64,000 nt of DNA from NVTR01 sp036479015. Its GTDB lineage: Bacteria > Pseudomonadota > Alphaproteobacteria > Rhodobacterales > Rhodobacteraceae. Shown piece after piece: positions 1-8,899 of the stretch (the stretch's first letter is position 1; each line of letters opens with the position of its first letter). The position numbers and the translations under genes are program-made. The stretch covers positions 143,810 through 207,809 of the forward strand of contig JAZGFB010000037.1 in assembly GCA_036479015.1 (NCBI GenBank). The letters run 5' to 3'. The notes below the pieces were generated by a model. It saw only the letters and a program-made list of their open reading frames with translations. It ran no database searches and was not told the origin of the DNA.

Positions 1-23
1 ATTGTCAGAATAATACTTTTCAT
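1..23 (-). CDS. 5' end of an unidentified gene running off the window
   Basis: On the minus strand an ATG at 21-23 is preceded by a strong ribosome binding site (AAGGAG, complement of about 32-37) at 7-nt spacing. It opens a reading frame starting M-K-S-I-I-L-T that leaves the window at position 1. The gene is divergent from the aminotransferase gene, so the 130 nt between them should hold both promoters. The product cannot be identified from seven residues. Confidence 0.5.
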
Positions 24-156
24 TTCTGGTCTCCTTTGTCTGCAAAATGCTGGCACTGGGAAAAAACGCAACGGTTAATGCAACGCCTCACGCAGCGGTG
101 AAGCCAGTTTACATTTTAGGTCCAGATTGACACAAATGCGCCAGGAGACGCAGACA

Positions 157-1065
157 ATGGCAGAAAATATAACCACCCATCAGGCCGAAGATGATGCCCG
201 CAACGAAAACATAAAGATATTCGTCAACGGCAGTATCGTCGCCAAGGAACAGGCTGTTATCAGTGTCTATGACAGCGGTTTTATGCTTGGAGACGGGGTT
301 TGGGAGGGCCTGCGCCTGTACAATGGTGCCTGGGCTTTTGTTGATGAACACCTTGATCGTTTGTTTGAGGCGGCCAAGGCCATAGACCTGCAAATCGGCA
401 TGACTCGGGATGAAATATTTCACGCATTGGAAGATACCCGCGCCGCCAATGGCATGCAAACCGACGCCCATGCCCGCCTGATGGTGACGCGCGGCACCAA
501 GGCGCGCCCGTTTCAGCACCCGTCGCTGAGCCAGTCTGGGCCGACGGTAGTGATTATTGTTGAGCATTCCCGCCCGTCCCTGCCGCGTCCGTTAAAGCTG
601 GCCACCGTGCCCCATATTCGCGGCCTTCCAATGACCCAGGACCCAAAGCTAAACAGCCATTCCAAGCTGAACTGCGTTTTGGCCTGTATCGCCGCCGAAA
701 AGGCAGGCGCGGATGAAGCATTGATGCTGGATATCAATGGCTTTGTGAACACCACCAATGCCTGCAACTTTTTCATAGTGCGTAAAGGTGCGGTCTGGAC
801 CAGTACTGGTGACTACTGCATGAACGGCATTACCCGACAAAAGGTCATTGATCTGTGCCGGGCCAATGATATCCTGGTTTTTGAACGCAATTATTCGCTG
901 GTCGACACTTACGGCGCGCAGGAAGCGTTTTTAACCGGTACGTTTGGGGCCCAGGCCCCGGTTTGTGAAATAGATGGGCGCGCCATTGGCGACGGCAAAA
1001 TGGGCCCGGTCACTGCGCGCTTGCGTCAGCTTTACAAAGCTATGATTGATCGGGAAACCGGCTGA
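157..1065 (+). CDS. Class IV PLP aminotransferase (branched-chain / D-amino acid type)
   Basis: The 302-residue protein has the fold-type IV transaminase layout. It should transfer an amino group between an amino acid and a 2-oxo acid using PLP in the cytoplasm. The ATG at 157 is chosen over the upstream TTG at 127 because AGGAG (143-147) lies 9 nt before it. The PLP lysine is probably K170 in HSKLNCVLA. Where BCAT and D-amino acid transaminases normally carry an E-G pair before the S/C-N-x-F motif, this protein reads N-T-T-N-A-C-N-F-F, so the Glu that contacts the pyridine nitrogen appears to be Thr (T199). Substrate cannot be assigned. It shares a TGATG junction with the next gene, so the two are probably translationally coupled. 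Confidence 0.88.
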   Translation: MAENITTHQAEDDARNENIKIFVNGSIVAKEQAVISVYDSGFMLGDGVWEGLRLYNGAWAFVDEHLDRLFEAAKAIDLQIGMTRDEIFHALEDTRAANGMQTDAHARLMVTRGTKARPFQHPSLSQSGPTVVIIVEHSRPSLPRPLKLATVPHIRGLPMTQDPKLNSHSKLNCVLACIAAEKAGADEALMLDINGFVNTTNACNFFIVRKGAVWTSTGDYCMNGITRQKVIDLCRANDILVFERNYSLVDTYGAQEAFLTGTFGAQAPVCEIDGRAIGDGKMGPVTARLRQLYKAMIDRETG

Positions 1066-1772
1066 TGCGTATCGCCATGTGGTCCGGGCCGCGCAACCTG
1101 TCAACGGCTATGATGTATTCGTTCGGCGCGCGTTCTGATTGCGCGGTGGTGGATGAGCCGTTCTATGCGTCCTATCTGGCGAAAACCGGGTTGGATCACC
1201 CGATGCGGGGCGAAATATTGGCGGCGCAAAGTACCGAACCAGCGCAAGTCGTTGCGCACATAACAGGCTCTATTCCAAGGGATATGCCGCACTTCTATCA
1301 AAAGCACATGGCCCAGCACATGCTGCCGGGGGTTGATCGCAACTGGACGCGTGATGTTAAAAATGTATTCCTGATCCGTCATCCGGCGCGGGTAATTGCC
1401 AGCTACGCCGCCAAGCGCGAGGCCCCGACATTTGATGATATCGGGTTCTGGCAGCAAGCAGAGCTGTTTGATCAATGCGATGATCCGATCGTGATTGACG
1501 CCCACGACATCCGCGAAAACCCGTCGGAAATGATACAGGCGCTGTGCAGCGCATTGGGACTGCCGTATCAGCCGTCAATGCTTGCATGGCCCAAAGGAGG
1601 CCACCAGGATGACGGTGTCTGGGCGGCACATTGGTACGGCGCGGTACATGCCAGCACCGGCTTTGCGGGCAAGGAAGGGGCGTTGCCAGTGCTTACCGGT
1701 GAAAACCAGCTACTGGTTCAACAAGCATTGCCTGCCTATGAAAAACTTCGCCAGGTGGCGCTGCGTTTGTAG
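1065..1772 (+). CDS. Sulfotransferase-like protein
   Basis: This 235-residue protein starts M-R-I-A-M-W-S-G-P-R-N-L-S-T; residues 7-14 (SGPRNLST) resemble the 5'-phosphosulfate-binding loop of PAPS-dependent sulfotransferases. The segment FLIRHPARVIASY around residues 100-112 matches the R-x-P 3'-phosphate-binding region of the family. The start ATG overlaps the aminotransferase stop by one base. Pairing with the aminotransferase suggests a common pathway, but the acceptor is unknown. It is only distantly similar to the two sulfotransferases in the polysaccharide cluster further on. Confidence 0.75.
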   Translation: MRIAMWSGPRNLSTAMMYSFGARSDCAVVDEPFYASYLAKTGLDHPMRGEILAAQSTEPAQVVAHITGSIPRDMPHFYQKHMAQHMLPGVDRNWTRDVKNVFLIRHPARVIASYAAKREAPTFDDIGFWQQAELFDQCDDPIVIDAHDIRENPSEMIQALCSALGLPYQPSMLAWPKGGHQDDGVWAAHWYGAVHASTGFAGKEGALPVLTGENQLLVQQALPAYEKLRQVALRL

Positions 1773-1776
1773 AACG

Positions 1777-3009
1777 CTACTTTTTCTTGCTAATCCGCCG
1801 ATCCCGCGCTGCCAACAGCTTTAATCGCAGCGCGTTCAGTTGGATAAACCCGGCGGCATCTTTTTGATCGTAAGCTCCGGCATCGTCTTCAAATGTCACG
1901 TGTTCCTCGGAATAGAGACTATGCTCAGACCAGCGGGCAACCGTGCGCGCCGAGCCTTTATACAGTTTCAGGCGCACGGTTCCGGTCACATGGTCCTGGC
2001 TTTTGTCGATCAGCGCCTGCAACATTTCCCGCTCAGGGGAATACCAAAACCCGTTATAGATCAGCTCTGCGTATTTTGGCATGATCTCATCTTTTAGATG
2101 CGCTGCGCCCCGATCCAGTGTGATGCTTTCAATACCGCGATGGGCCTCAAGCAGCAGTGTGCCGCCCGGCGTTTCATAGATGCCGCGGGATTTCATGCCG
2201 ACAAAGCGACCTTCAACCAGATCAAGCCGGCCGCAGCCGTGCTTGCCGCCCAGCTCATTTAATATGGTTAGAACCGTTGCAGGTGACATGGCTTGGCCAT
2301 TGACCGAAACTGCGTCGCCACGCTCAAAGCCAATTTCAACCATTTCAGGTGTGTCGGGGGCATCCTCTGGGGCAACGGTGCGCTGATAGACATAGCCGGG
2401 TGCTTCAATGGCCGGGTCTTCCAGGACTTTACCTTCGCTGGATGTGTGTAACAGGTTTGCATCCACCGAAAACGGCGCTTCGCCGCGTTTGTCTGTGGCA
2501 ATCGGTATTTGGTGAGCCTCGGCAAATTCAAGCAACCTGGTGCGGCTGGACAGGTCCCATTCACGCCAGGGGGCGATCACCTTTATGTCCGGGTTTAGCG
2601 CGTAGGCTGCCAGTTCGAAGCGAACCTGATCATTGCCTTTACCGGTGGCACCATGGGCAACGGCATCGGCGCCGCATTCCGCAGCAATTTCAACCAGACG
2701 TTTGGATATTAGCGGCCGCGCAATAGACGTGCCCAGCAGGTACAGCCCTTCATACAATGCATTGGCCCGGAACATCGGGAACACAAAGTCGCGCACGAAC
2801 TCTTCGCGGACATCTTCGATATGGATGTTCTCAGGTTTTATTCCCAGCAACTCGGCTTTGGCGCGGGCCGGCTCCAGTTCTTCACCCTGACCCAGATCGG
2901 CGGTGAAAGTTACGACTTCACAGCCATATTCAATCTGCAACCATTTCAGAATAATCGAAGTATCCAAACCGCCCGAATAGGCAAGCACGACTTTTTTTGG
3001 CGATGACAT
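1777..3009 (-). CDS. argG: Argininosuccinate synthase
   Basis: ArgG joins citrulline and aspartate at the expense of ATP, the penultimate step of arginine synthesis. The N-terminal pyrophosphatase P-loop AYSGGLDTS sits at residues 10-18, followed by the typical W-R-E-W-D and ATGKGNDQVRFE motifs. The ATG at 3009 gives 410 residues, the usual family length, and places the start directly before the conserved K-K-V-V-L-A-Y-S-G-G; an upstream in-frame start at 3069 would add 20 residues with no family counterpart. It is convergent with the sulfotransferase-like gene, leaving 4 nt between them. No arginine-pathway genes flank it. Confidence 0.97.
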   Translation of the reverse strand: MSSPKKVVLAYSGGLDTSIILKWLQIEYGCEVVTFTADLGQGEELEPARAKAELLGIKPENIHIEDVREEFVRDFVFPMFRANALYEGLYLLGTSIARPLISKRLVEIAAECGADAVAHGATGKGNDQVRFELAAYALNPDIKVIAPWREWDLSSRTRLLEFAEAHQIPIATDKRGEAPFSVDANLLHTSSEGKVLEDPAIEAPGYVYQRTVAPEDAPDTPEMVEIGFERGDAVSVNGQAMSPATVLTILNELGGKHGCGRLDLVEGRFVGMKSRGIYETPGGTLLLEAHRGIESITLDRGAAHLKDEIMPKYAELIYNGFWYSPEREMLQALIDKSQDHVTGTVRLKLYKGSARTVARWSEHSLYSEEHVTFEDDAGAYDQKDAAGFIQLNALRLKLLAARDRRISKKK

Positions 3010-3116
3010 ATTGGGAATCCCATGCGTAATTTTCGCGCTGGGTCTATTGGGTTTTGAATATGCGGGCAAGTGGTGCTGGTAAACTGCTGATAAATATTGC
3101 CGGTTAATTGCCGAGC

Positions 3117-3626
3117 CTAGAAATCAAGCGATGCTTCACTAATGTCAGTATCCGTTAGCGGGGTATTGCCAAGATCACCATTGCTAAGGGGAGTTGACAG
3201 GTTTTTTGCCATCAGCTTGGGCGGATCAGATCGAATAAATGTGAAATTGACCGGAGCATTCAAGTCTTGGTTGGTACTAATGGCCAAAGGCAGTCCGGAA
3301 ATTCCACTTGAAAATTCTGGGTTGGCAATGAAAATCGACGGTAGACGATTGGTCTGGGACATTGGTGATGCCGGTCTGGCAAGTGCTGATCTCTGGTAGG
3401 GCTCAACAGATGTTGACATCCTAAGCGGGGACACGCCGGTCAGAACCTTGGCAAACAAATTTCGAATGGCTGGCTGCCGGTTCAGGAAAAAGTTAGTCTC
3501 ATCAGAGACTTTCGCCGACTGCGCAAACGCCATTGGCGACACCACCGGCAGGCCAGAGACAGCAAGGGGCACAATGCATATAGCAGCCAATGCTACCACT
3601 GCAGTTGATTTTTTTATCGTCGCCAC
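3117..3626 (-). CDS. Small secreted protein of unknown function
   Basis: The predicted product of about 169 residues begins with a typical Sec signal peptide: a basic start (ATIKKS), a hydrophobic core (TAVVALAAICIVPLAV) and a probable cleavage after AFA-Q. The mature part is rich in Ser, Leu and Pro with no recognisable domain and no cysteines. The GTG at 3626 is preferred because AAGGGA lies 9 nt upstream; a GTG at 3650 is also open. It is divergent from ilvA. I do not recognise a family, so periplasmic or outer-surface location is the only supported inference. Confidence 0.55.
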   Translation of the reverse strand: MATIKKSTAVVALAAICIVPLAVSGLPVVSPMAFAQSAKVSDETNFFLNRQPAIRNLFAKVLTGVSPLRMSTSVEPYQRSALARPASPMSQTNRLPSIFIANPEFSSGISGLPLAISTNQDLNAPVNFTFIRSDPPKLMAKNLSTPLSNGDLGNTPLTDTDISEASLDF

Positions 3627-3773
3627 CAGTTTGATTCCCTTATTCAACACCTTGCCTGATTATTTCTGTGGAACCGGGCACCTTCCAAGCGGAAATGAGG
3701 CAAATAAAAGGTGGGGACTATGTGCAACAATGTTGAACTTGAGATTCCGGCAAATAACCGTCAAACCGTGTAA

Positions 3774-5021
3774 ATGAAGCAATTTTTGATCAATGCTACC
3801 GCAGCGCAGGACAAGATGTCGGCCCTGTTTGAGCCCACTCCATTGCAGCGTAATGACCATTTGTCGGCCCGTTTCGGTGCTGAATTGTGGCTAAAACGTG
3901 AAGATTTGACCCCGGTACGCTCATATAAGATTCGGGGGGCATTCAATGCAATGGGCCGGGTGCTGGCTGAAAACCCGATGCAAAAAGCATTTGTTTGTGC
4001 CAGTGCGGGCAACCACGCGCAGGGCGTTGCGATGGTTTGCCGGCATTTTGGCGTGCATGGTGTTGTCTTTATGCCGGTGACAACACCCCAGCAAAAAATC
4101 GAAAAAACCCGGATCTTTGGCGGTGACAATATTGAGATACGGCTAACCGGTGACTATTTTGACGATACCCTGGCATCGGCACAGAAATACTGCGCAGATC
4201 AGGGTGCACATTTCTTGTCACCGTTTGATGATCCTGATGTCATCTTGGGCCAGGCTTCGGTCGCAATTGAGCTGCTATCACAGATGCCCAAAGCCCCAGA
4301 TATGATTATTTTGCCAGTGGGTGGTGGCGGGTTGTCGGCTGGTGTGTTGTCAACAATCAACTGTGTCGCCCCAGACACTCAATTGCGCTATATAGAGCCG
4401 GCAGGCGGCGCCAGCCTGACAGCTGCACTTGTGGCGGGGAAACCAACCACACTGGAAAAGGTAGACACATTTGTAGACGGGGCTGCCGTAGCTAAAATTG
4501 GCGACGCGCCATTCGCGACCCTAAAGAATGTGAATCCGGATCACGTTTTAATCAGCCCGGAAGACCGCATTTGCACCACCATGCTTGAGATGCTGAATAT
4601 TGAGGGCATCGTGTTAGAGCCCGCCGGGGCGCTGGCGATTGACGCGCTTATTGACCTGAAGGATGAAATTCGCGGTAAAACCGTGGTTTGCATCACTTCC
4701 GGGGGAAATTTTGATTTTGAAAGGTTGCCAGAGGTCAAAGAGCGGGCGCAAAGGTATCTTGGGGTCAAAAAATATTTCATTCTGCGCATGCCCCAGCGAC
4801 CTGGAGTATTGCGAGAGTTTCTTGATTTGTTAGGCCCTGACGACAATATTTCCCGGTTTGAGTACCTGAAAAAATCGGCCCGTAACTTTGGGACAGTTCT
4901 GATAGGTATAGAAACCAACGACCCGGGTAATTTTGCAGATTTATATGGGCGGTTTGACAGGGCGGGTGTGGTTTATCGCGACATCACAAATGATGAAACC
5001 CTTGCAGAATTTGTTATCTGA
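3774..5021 (+). CDS. ilvA: Threonine dehydratase (short form)
   Basis: This PLP enzyme deaminates L-threonine to 2-oxobutanoate, the entry step to isoleucine. The PLP lysine is K52 in RSYKIRGAF, and the phosphate-cradle loop GGGGLSAG lies near residue 185. Length is 415 residues: the catalytic domain plus one C-terminal ACT-like regulatory domain (from about 330), as in the shorter IlvA class, versus about 514 residues with two such domains in E. coli. It is preceded by a divergent promoter region and ends one base before the convergent Hpt gene. Confidence 0.95.
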   Translation: MKQFLINATAAQDKMSALFEPTPLQRNDHLSARFGAELWLKREDLTPVRSYKIRGAFNAMGRVLAENPMQKAFVCASAGNHAQGVAMVCRHFGVHGVVFMPVTTPQQKIEKTRIFGGDNIEIRLTGDYFDDTLASAQKYCADQGAHFLSPFDDPDVILGQASVAIELLSQMPKAPDMIILPVGGGGLSAGVLSTINCVAPDTQLRYIEPAGGASLTAALVAGKPTTLEKVDTFVDGAAVAKIGDAPFATLKNVNPDHVLISPEDRICTTMLEMLNIEGIVLEPAGALAIDALIDLKDEIRGKTVVCITSGGNFDFERLPEVKERAQRYLGVKKYFILRMPQRPGVLREFLDLLGPDDNISRFEYLKKSARNFGTVLIGIETNDPGNFADLYGRFDRAGVVYRDITNDETLAEFVI

Positions 5022-5357
5022 TCAGGCGGCGCACTCTTTTTTACTATGGCCGCCATTGAATTCAATTTTTGATTTCTCATAGATGTGAATTACCTTGGCC
5101 AGGTCGATGTTATCACGTTCTGGCCCTCGTGCCTGTTTTTCGTCCAGGCCAGACTGGTCCGCCAGGGCTGAAAACCCCAGATTCAAGGCGCTGCCTTTCA
5201 GGAAATGCAATTCAGTTTCATAGGTTGATGGGTCAGGGTTGGCGCGCAGCCTGTCCATGACTTCCTCAACTTCTTCCAGAAAAATCTCAGCAACCACAAA
5301 GAAATCTTCTGCGCCGACTTCGTCGCGCAGCTCATTCACCCGTTTCCAACAAATCAT
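5022..5357 (-). CDS. Hpt (histidine phosphotransfer) domain protein
   Basis: The 111-residue single-domain protein is a four-helix Hpt module. The phosphoacceptor is H51 in the motif H-F-L-K-G-S-A-L-N-L-G, the family H-x-x-K-G-S signature. The ATG at 5357 begins the first helix cleanly; the frame is open to 5399 but those residues have no family counterpart. It is divergent from the receiver-phosphatase gene at 5511, which makes it a probable phosphate donor or acceptor for that receiver. It could also serve the hybrid kinase near the end of the window, which has no Hpt domain of its own; that link is speculative. Confidence 0.88.
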   Translation of the reverse strand: MICWKRVNELRDEVGAEDFFVVAEIFLEEVEEVMDRLRANPDPSTYETELHFLKGSALNLGFSALADQSGLDEKQARGPERDNIDLAKVIHIYEKSKIEFNGGHSKKECAA

Positions 5358-5510
5358 TATATATACCCATAAGCAGTTTGCGCCCCCACACGAAGCCAAG
5401 CTGCCCGGACTTTGTTAATAAGTGGTACCCGCGCAGGTAATTCTATTGAGAATTTTAGATTTAACCGGATGTGAACCAAGGGGGGTCACTACCAGAATGG
5501 TAATGCGCGA

Positions 5511-6812
5511 ATGAAAGGCCACTTGGTGAAACCAAATTCTTTACCGGAAGAAGCCGGTACAATTGATAGAAAAACAATCGTTGATAAATCTGCCGTTAAG
5601 AATGTGCTTGTTGTGGATGACAGCCGCGCCCAGCGTCGCATCCTGTCAGTATATCTTTCCCGTTGGGGGTTTGTTGTTTTTGAAGCAGAATCAGGCCTGG
5701 AAGGTCTTGAGATTTGTAAAACCGAAAAAATTGATCTGGTGGTCAGCGACTGGATGATGCCGGGCATGAACGGGTTGGAGTTTTGCAAAGCATTCAGGGC
5801 GCTGGACACTGAGCAATATGGCTATTTTATTCTGCTTACATCCAAATCCGAAAAAGGTGAGGTGGCACATGGTCTTGATGTAGGTGCTGACGATTTCCTG
5901 ACTAAGCCAGTTGCATCACTGGAATTGCAGGCCCGGATAAAAGCCGGTGAACGGATATTAATGATGGAGCGGGAGCTGACAGAAAAAAACCGTCTGGTTA
6001 GCGATACATTAGAGGAAATCAGCGGGCTTTATGAAAGCCTGGATCGAGACTTGATCGAAGCGCGCGGGCTGCAGCAATCACTGGTGCGTGAAAATTTCCG
6101 TGATTTCGGAGCTGCCCGGGTATCGCTTCTGCTAAAGCCCAGTGGCCATGTTGGTGGTGATTTGGTTGGGTTTTTTGACATAAATGACAGTGAACTGGGC
6201 GTGTTTTCCATTGATGTGTCGGGCCATGGTGTGGCTTCGGCCCTGATGACAGCGCGCTTGTCTGGGTTTCTGTCCGGGGCGTCGGTGGATCAAAACCTTG
6301 CCCTGACCCGTGATGAATTTGGGGCCATTCACCCCCGTTCCCCTGCCGAGGCTGCGGCCCAGATAAACCGCATGGTCATGGATGAAATGGAAACTGAGTT
6401 ATATTTCACGATGCTGTTGGGGCATTTTGATATGGCCACTGGCATTGGTCGCTTTGTGCAATGCGGCCATCCCCATGCTGCCTTGCAACGGGGCGGGAAG
6501 GCCGTAGAATTTTGCGGCGATGGCGGCTTGCCAGTTGGTTTGATCCCTGATGCCAGCTGGACTGATTTTGAAATTCAGATGCATGCCGGTGACAGGTTGT
6601 TATTGGCATCAGATGGTATAACTGAATGCCCAGATAAAAATGACAATTTGTTGGATGATGATGGCCTGGCTAAGTTGATGCGCCGCAACGCCGACTTGCA
6701 TGGAAATGCATTTATTGAAACGCTGATCTGGGATTTGGCAAAATACGCCGATGACCAGCCATTTCCGGATGACATTTCTGCCGTGCTTTTGGAATATGAT
6801 GGGCCACCTTAG
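5511..6812 (+). CDS. Response regulator with PP2C-type (SpoIIE-like) phosphatase output
   Basis: The 433-residue protein has a receiver domain (about 31-150; acid pair D36/D37, phosphoacceptor D80 in V-V-S-D-W-M-M-P, T110, K132), a coiled linker (about 150-190) and a PP2C/SpoIIE serine phosphatase domain (about 195-430; GGDLVG near 215 and S-I-D-V-S-G-H-G near 233-240). This is the RsbU/RssB-like layout in which phosphorylation of the receiver controls dephosphorylation of an anti-sigma antagonist. No anti-sigma or antagonist gene is adjacent. A GTG at 5526 with AAAGG upstream is an alternative start. The 3' end overlaps the convergent Nudix gene by 101 nt. Confidence 0.9.
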   Translation: MKGHLVKPNSLPEEAGTIDRKTIVDKSAVKNVLVVDDSRAQRRILSVYLSRWGFVVFEAESGLEGLEICKTEKIDLVVSDWMMPGMNGLEFCKAFRALDTEQYGYFILLTSKSEKGEVAHGLDVGADDFLTKPVASLELQARIKAGERILMMERELTEKNRLVSDTLEEISGLYESLDRDLIEARGLQQSLVRENFRDFGAARVSLLLKPSGHVGGDLVGFFDINDSELGVFSIDVSGHGVASALMTARLSGFLSGASVDQNLALTRDEFGAIHPRSPAEAAAQINRMVMDEMETELYFTMLLGHFDMATGIGRFVQCGHPHAALQRGGKAVEFCGDGGLPVGLIPDASWTDFEIQMHAGDRLLLASDGITECPDKNDNLLDDDGLAKLMRRNADLHGNAFIETLIWDLAKYADDQPFPDDISAVLLEYDGPP

Positions 6813-7293
6813 GCAGAAATTTGTTTAGTACAGTGCTATTTAGTATGAAACTTTGACTGGCTTCATCATGTAGAATATTTGCAGCGTCATCGGCTGATGT
6901 CCAAACCGCGGTGTGACCGGATTCTATTGGCGGACCATGGGAGCGCACTGGCCGGGCCACATAAATGTGGCACAATTTTTCTGCCCATAATTCGTATTCC
7001 GGCATATAGATGAACCGACGAAACGCCCCTATGCGGCGCGGGGCAGCAATGCGCCAGCCGGTTTCTTCAAATACTTCCCGATGTAGTGCGGCGATCGGTG
7101 ATTCACCGGGGTCAATGCCGCCCCCGGGCAGTTGATATTCCCAAAAAGGTTCCTGTTGAAATGTAAGCAATAGTGACCTGCCGCGCGGCAATATCGCATA
7201 GGCACCGGGCCGCAAAACATAGCGCTGGTTTGCAATCGTCCTGCCATATCGCCTGATCACAGTTTTTGCCCCGCCCACTGGTTGCGCCGTCAT
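6712..7293 (-). CDS. Nudix hydrolase
   Basis: The 193-residue protein has a complete Nudix box (G-x5-E-x7-R-E-V-x-E-E-x-G) beginning at GGGIDPGESP near residue 57 and running to REVFEETGW near 79. Such enzymes hydrolyse nucleoside diphosphates linked to another moiety; the order of motifs resembles ADP-ribose pyrophosphatases, but the substrate is not certain. The last ~33 residues are encoded antisense to the phosphatase gene and form a basic tail rich in Pro and His outside the usual fold. The gene is divergent from hslO. Confidence 0.85.
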   Translation of the reverse strand: MTAQPVGGAKTVIRRYGRTIANQRYVLRPGAYAILPRGRSLLLTFQQEPFWEYQLPGGGIDPGESPIAALHREVFEETGWRIAAPRRIGAFRRFIYMPEYELWAEKLCHIYVARPVRSHGPPIESGHTAVWTSADDAANILHDEASQSFILNSTVLNKFLPKVAHHIPKARQKCHPEMAGHRRILPNPRSAFQ

Positions 7294-7335
7294 TTCAGAC
7301 CGGGTATGCCAAGTGCCAGCGTTTAAGGAAACCCC

Positions 7336-8310
7336 ATGTCACTGAACCAGATCGCGTGGGACGACACCGTCCTGCCGTTTCAATTGGATAATGCCGATAC
7401 CCGCGGCCGGGTTGCCCGCCTGGACGGGGTGTTTGACGCGGTTCTGTCCCAGCACGACTATCCCGATCAGATATCGGCACTGGTGGCCGAGGCAGTGTTA
7501 CTGACTGCGCTTATTGGGCAGGCGATTAAATTGCGGTGGAAATTGTCGTTGCAGATTCGTGGCGACGGCCCCGCCCGTTTGATCGCGACAGATTATTACG
7601 GACCAACCGCAGAAGGTGAGCCTGCCAAAATTCGCGCCTATGCCAGCTTTGATGCTGACCGGTTGGATGCCGCTGCAGAACCGTTTGATCTGGTGGGAAA
7701 GGGCTATTTTGCCATCCTTATGGATCAGGGCGCTGGCACTGAGCCCTATCAAGGCATCACCCCGTTAGATGGCGGATCACTGGCGGCATGCGCTGAAACC
7801 TATTTCGCCCAGTCTGAACAAATTCCGACCCGTTTTTCGCTGTCCCTTGGAAAATCAAAACTCCCCGGTATGGCTGAGCAATGGCGCGGTGGTGGCATCA
7901 TGTTGCAGCATATGCCCAAGGCATCGCCCCATGTGGCAGATGCGGCGGGGGCCAAGCCAGTACAGCCCGTGGTGGAAGATGACAGTTGGAACCGGGTTAA
8001 CCACTTGCTTGATACGGTGGAAGATCTTGAACTTGTTGGCCCGACGGTTCAGCCGACAGAACTATTAGTGCGCCTGTTTCACCAAGAAGAGCCACGGGTA
8101 TTTGACCCTCAGCCGGTTGCGTTTGGTTGTACTTGCTCGTCTGAGCGGGTGAAAAACAGCCTGTCGATCTATTCCGCCAAAGACATCGCGCATATGACAA
8201 CAGACAACGGTATCGTCACCGCTGATTGCCAGTTTTGCAGCGCGCATTATGAATTTGACCCAACGGTCGTTGGCTTTGAAAGCAAAGACGCTAAAGACGA
8301 CAGTGGTTGA
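7336..8310 (+). CDS. hslO: Redox-regulated chaperone Hsp33
   Basis: Hsp33 is a cytoplasmic holdase activated by oxidation and unfolding stress. The 324-residue protein has the N-terminal chaperone domain and the C-terminal zinc switch: C265-x-C267 and C298-x-x-C301, the CxC/CxxC pattern that releases zinc on oxidation. The ATG at 7336 has AAGGAA 8 nt upstream. It leads a tight operon with a Nudix gene and a CCA-adding-type enzyme. Confidence 0.95.
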   Translation: MSLNQIAWDDTVLPFQLDNADTRGRVARLDGVFDAVLSQHDYPDQISALVAEAVLLTALIGQAIKLRWKLSLQIRGDGPARLIATDYYGPTAEGEPAKIRAYASFDADRLDAAAEPFDLVGKGYFAILMDQGAGTEPYQGITPLDGGSLAACAETYFAQSEQIPTRFSLSLGKSKLPGMAEQWRGGGIMLQHMPKASPHVADAAGAKPVQPVVEDDSWNRVNHLLDTVEDLELVGPTVQPTELLVRLFHQEEPRVFDPQPVAFGCTCSSERVKNSLSIYSAKDIAHMTTDNGIVTADCQFCSAHYEFDPTVVGFESKDAKDDSG

Positions 8311-8899
8311 CGATATTGCACATATCAAGCGCCTGCTGACGCGCGCTGGGCAGGCCACATCTGATTTTGACCTGAACCCGGATGTTGACCTGCCTGAAAA
8401 CCGCAAACTGCGACCGGCTGCGGTATTGGTGGCCTTGATACCAACAAATGCGGGCGTGCAGGTGATACTGACAAAACGTGCCGCGTCAATGGTGCACCAC
8501 CCGGGGCAAATAGCCTTTGCCGGGGGCAAGGTGGATGCCGGTGATGTCGGGCCGATTGATGCAGCCCTGCGCGAAGCACGCGAAGAAATTGGGCTGATAA
8601 ACGACAGTGTAAACGTTCTGGGAACCTTGCCCCTGCATGAAACCGTAACTGGGTTTAGCGTGACCCCTGTTGTGGCTTTTGTCGATCCGCAGTTCACCCC
8701 GATGCCTGAACCCGGTGAAGTGGCAGAGGTGTTCACTGTGCCGCTTTCCCATGTCACTGATCTGGCGCGGTTTCAGGTACAATCACGTCGTTGGCAGGGC
8801 AAGCTGCGCTATTATCAAACCGTCCCCTATGGTCCCTATTACATCTGGGGTGCGACAGCGCAGATACTGCATGCATTGGCACAAAGGTTGGCGGCATGA
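8303..8899 (+). CDS. Nudix hydrolase, coenzyme A pyrophosphatase type
   Basis: The protein of about 198 residues carries the extended NuCoA signature: L-T-K-R-A-A-S-M-V-H-H-P-G-Q-I-A-F-A-G-G before the Nudix box, which continues A-L-R-E-A-R-E-E-I-G-L. Relatives cleave CoA to 3',5'-ADP and phosphopantetheine. The start is uncertain: GTG at 8303 gives an 8-nt overlap with hslO, while the ATG at 8249 would force a 62-nt overlap. The stop overlaps the next start (ATGA), indicating coupling. Confidence 0.88.
   Translation: MVDDIAHIKRLLTRAGQATSDFDLNPDVDLPENRKLRPAAVLVALIPTNAGVQVILTKRAASMVHHPGQIAFAGGKVDAGDVGPIDAALREAREEIGLINDSVNVLGTLPLHETVTGFSVTPVVAFVDPQFTPMPEPGEVAEVFTVPLSHVTDLARFQVQSRRWQGKLRYYQTVPYGPYYIWGATAQILHALAQRLAA

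Noticed and set aside
3448..3777. 109-codon plus-strand frame opposite the secreted-protein gene
   Set aside because: The minus-strand frame has a clean signal peptide and a ribosome binding site; this frame has neither.
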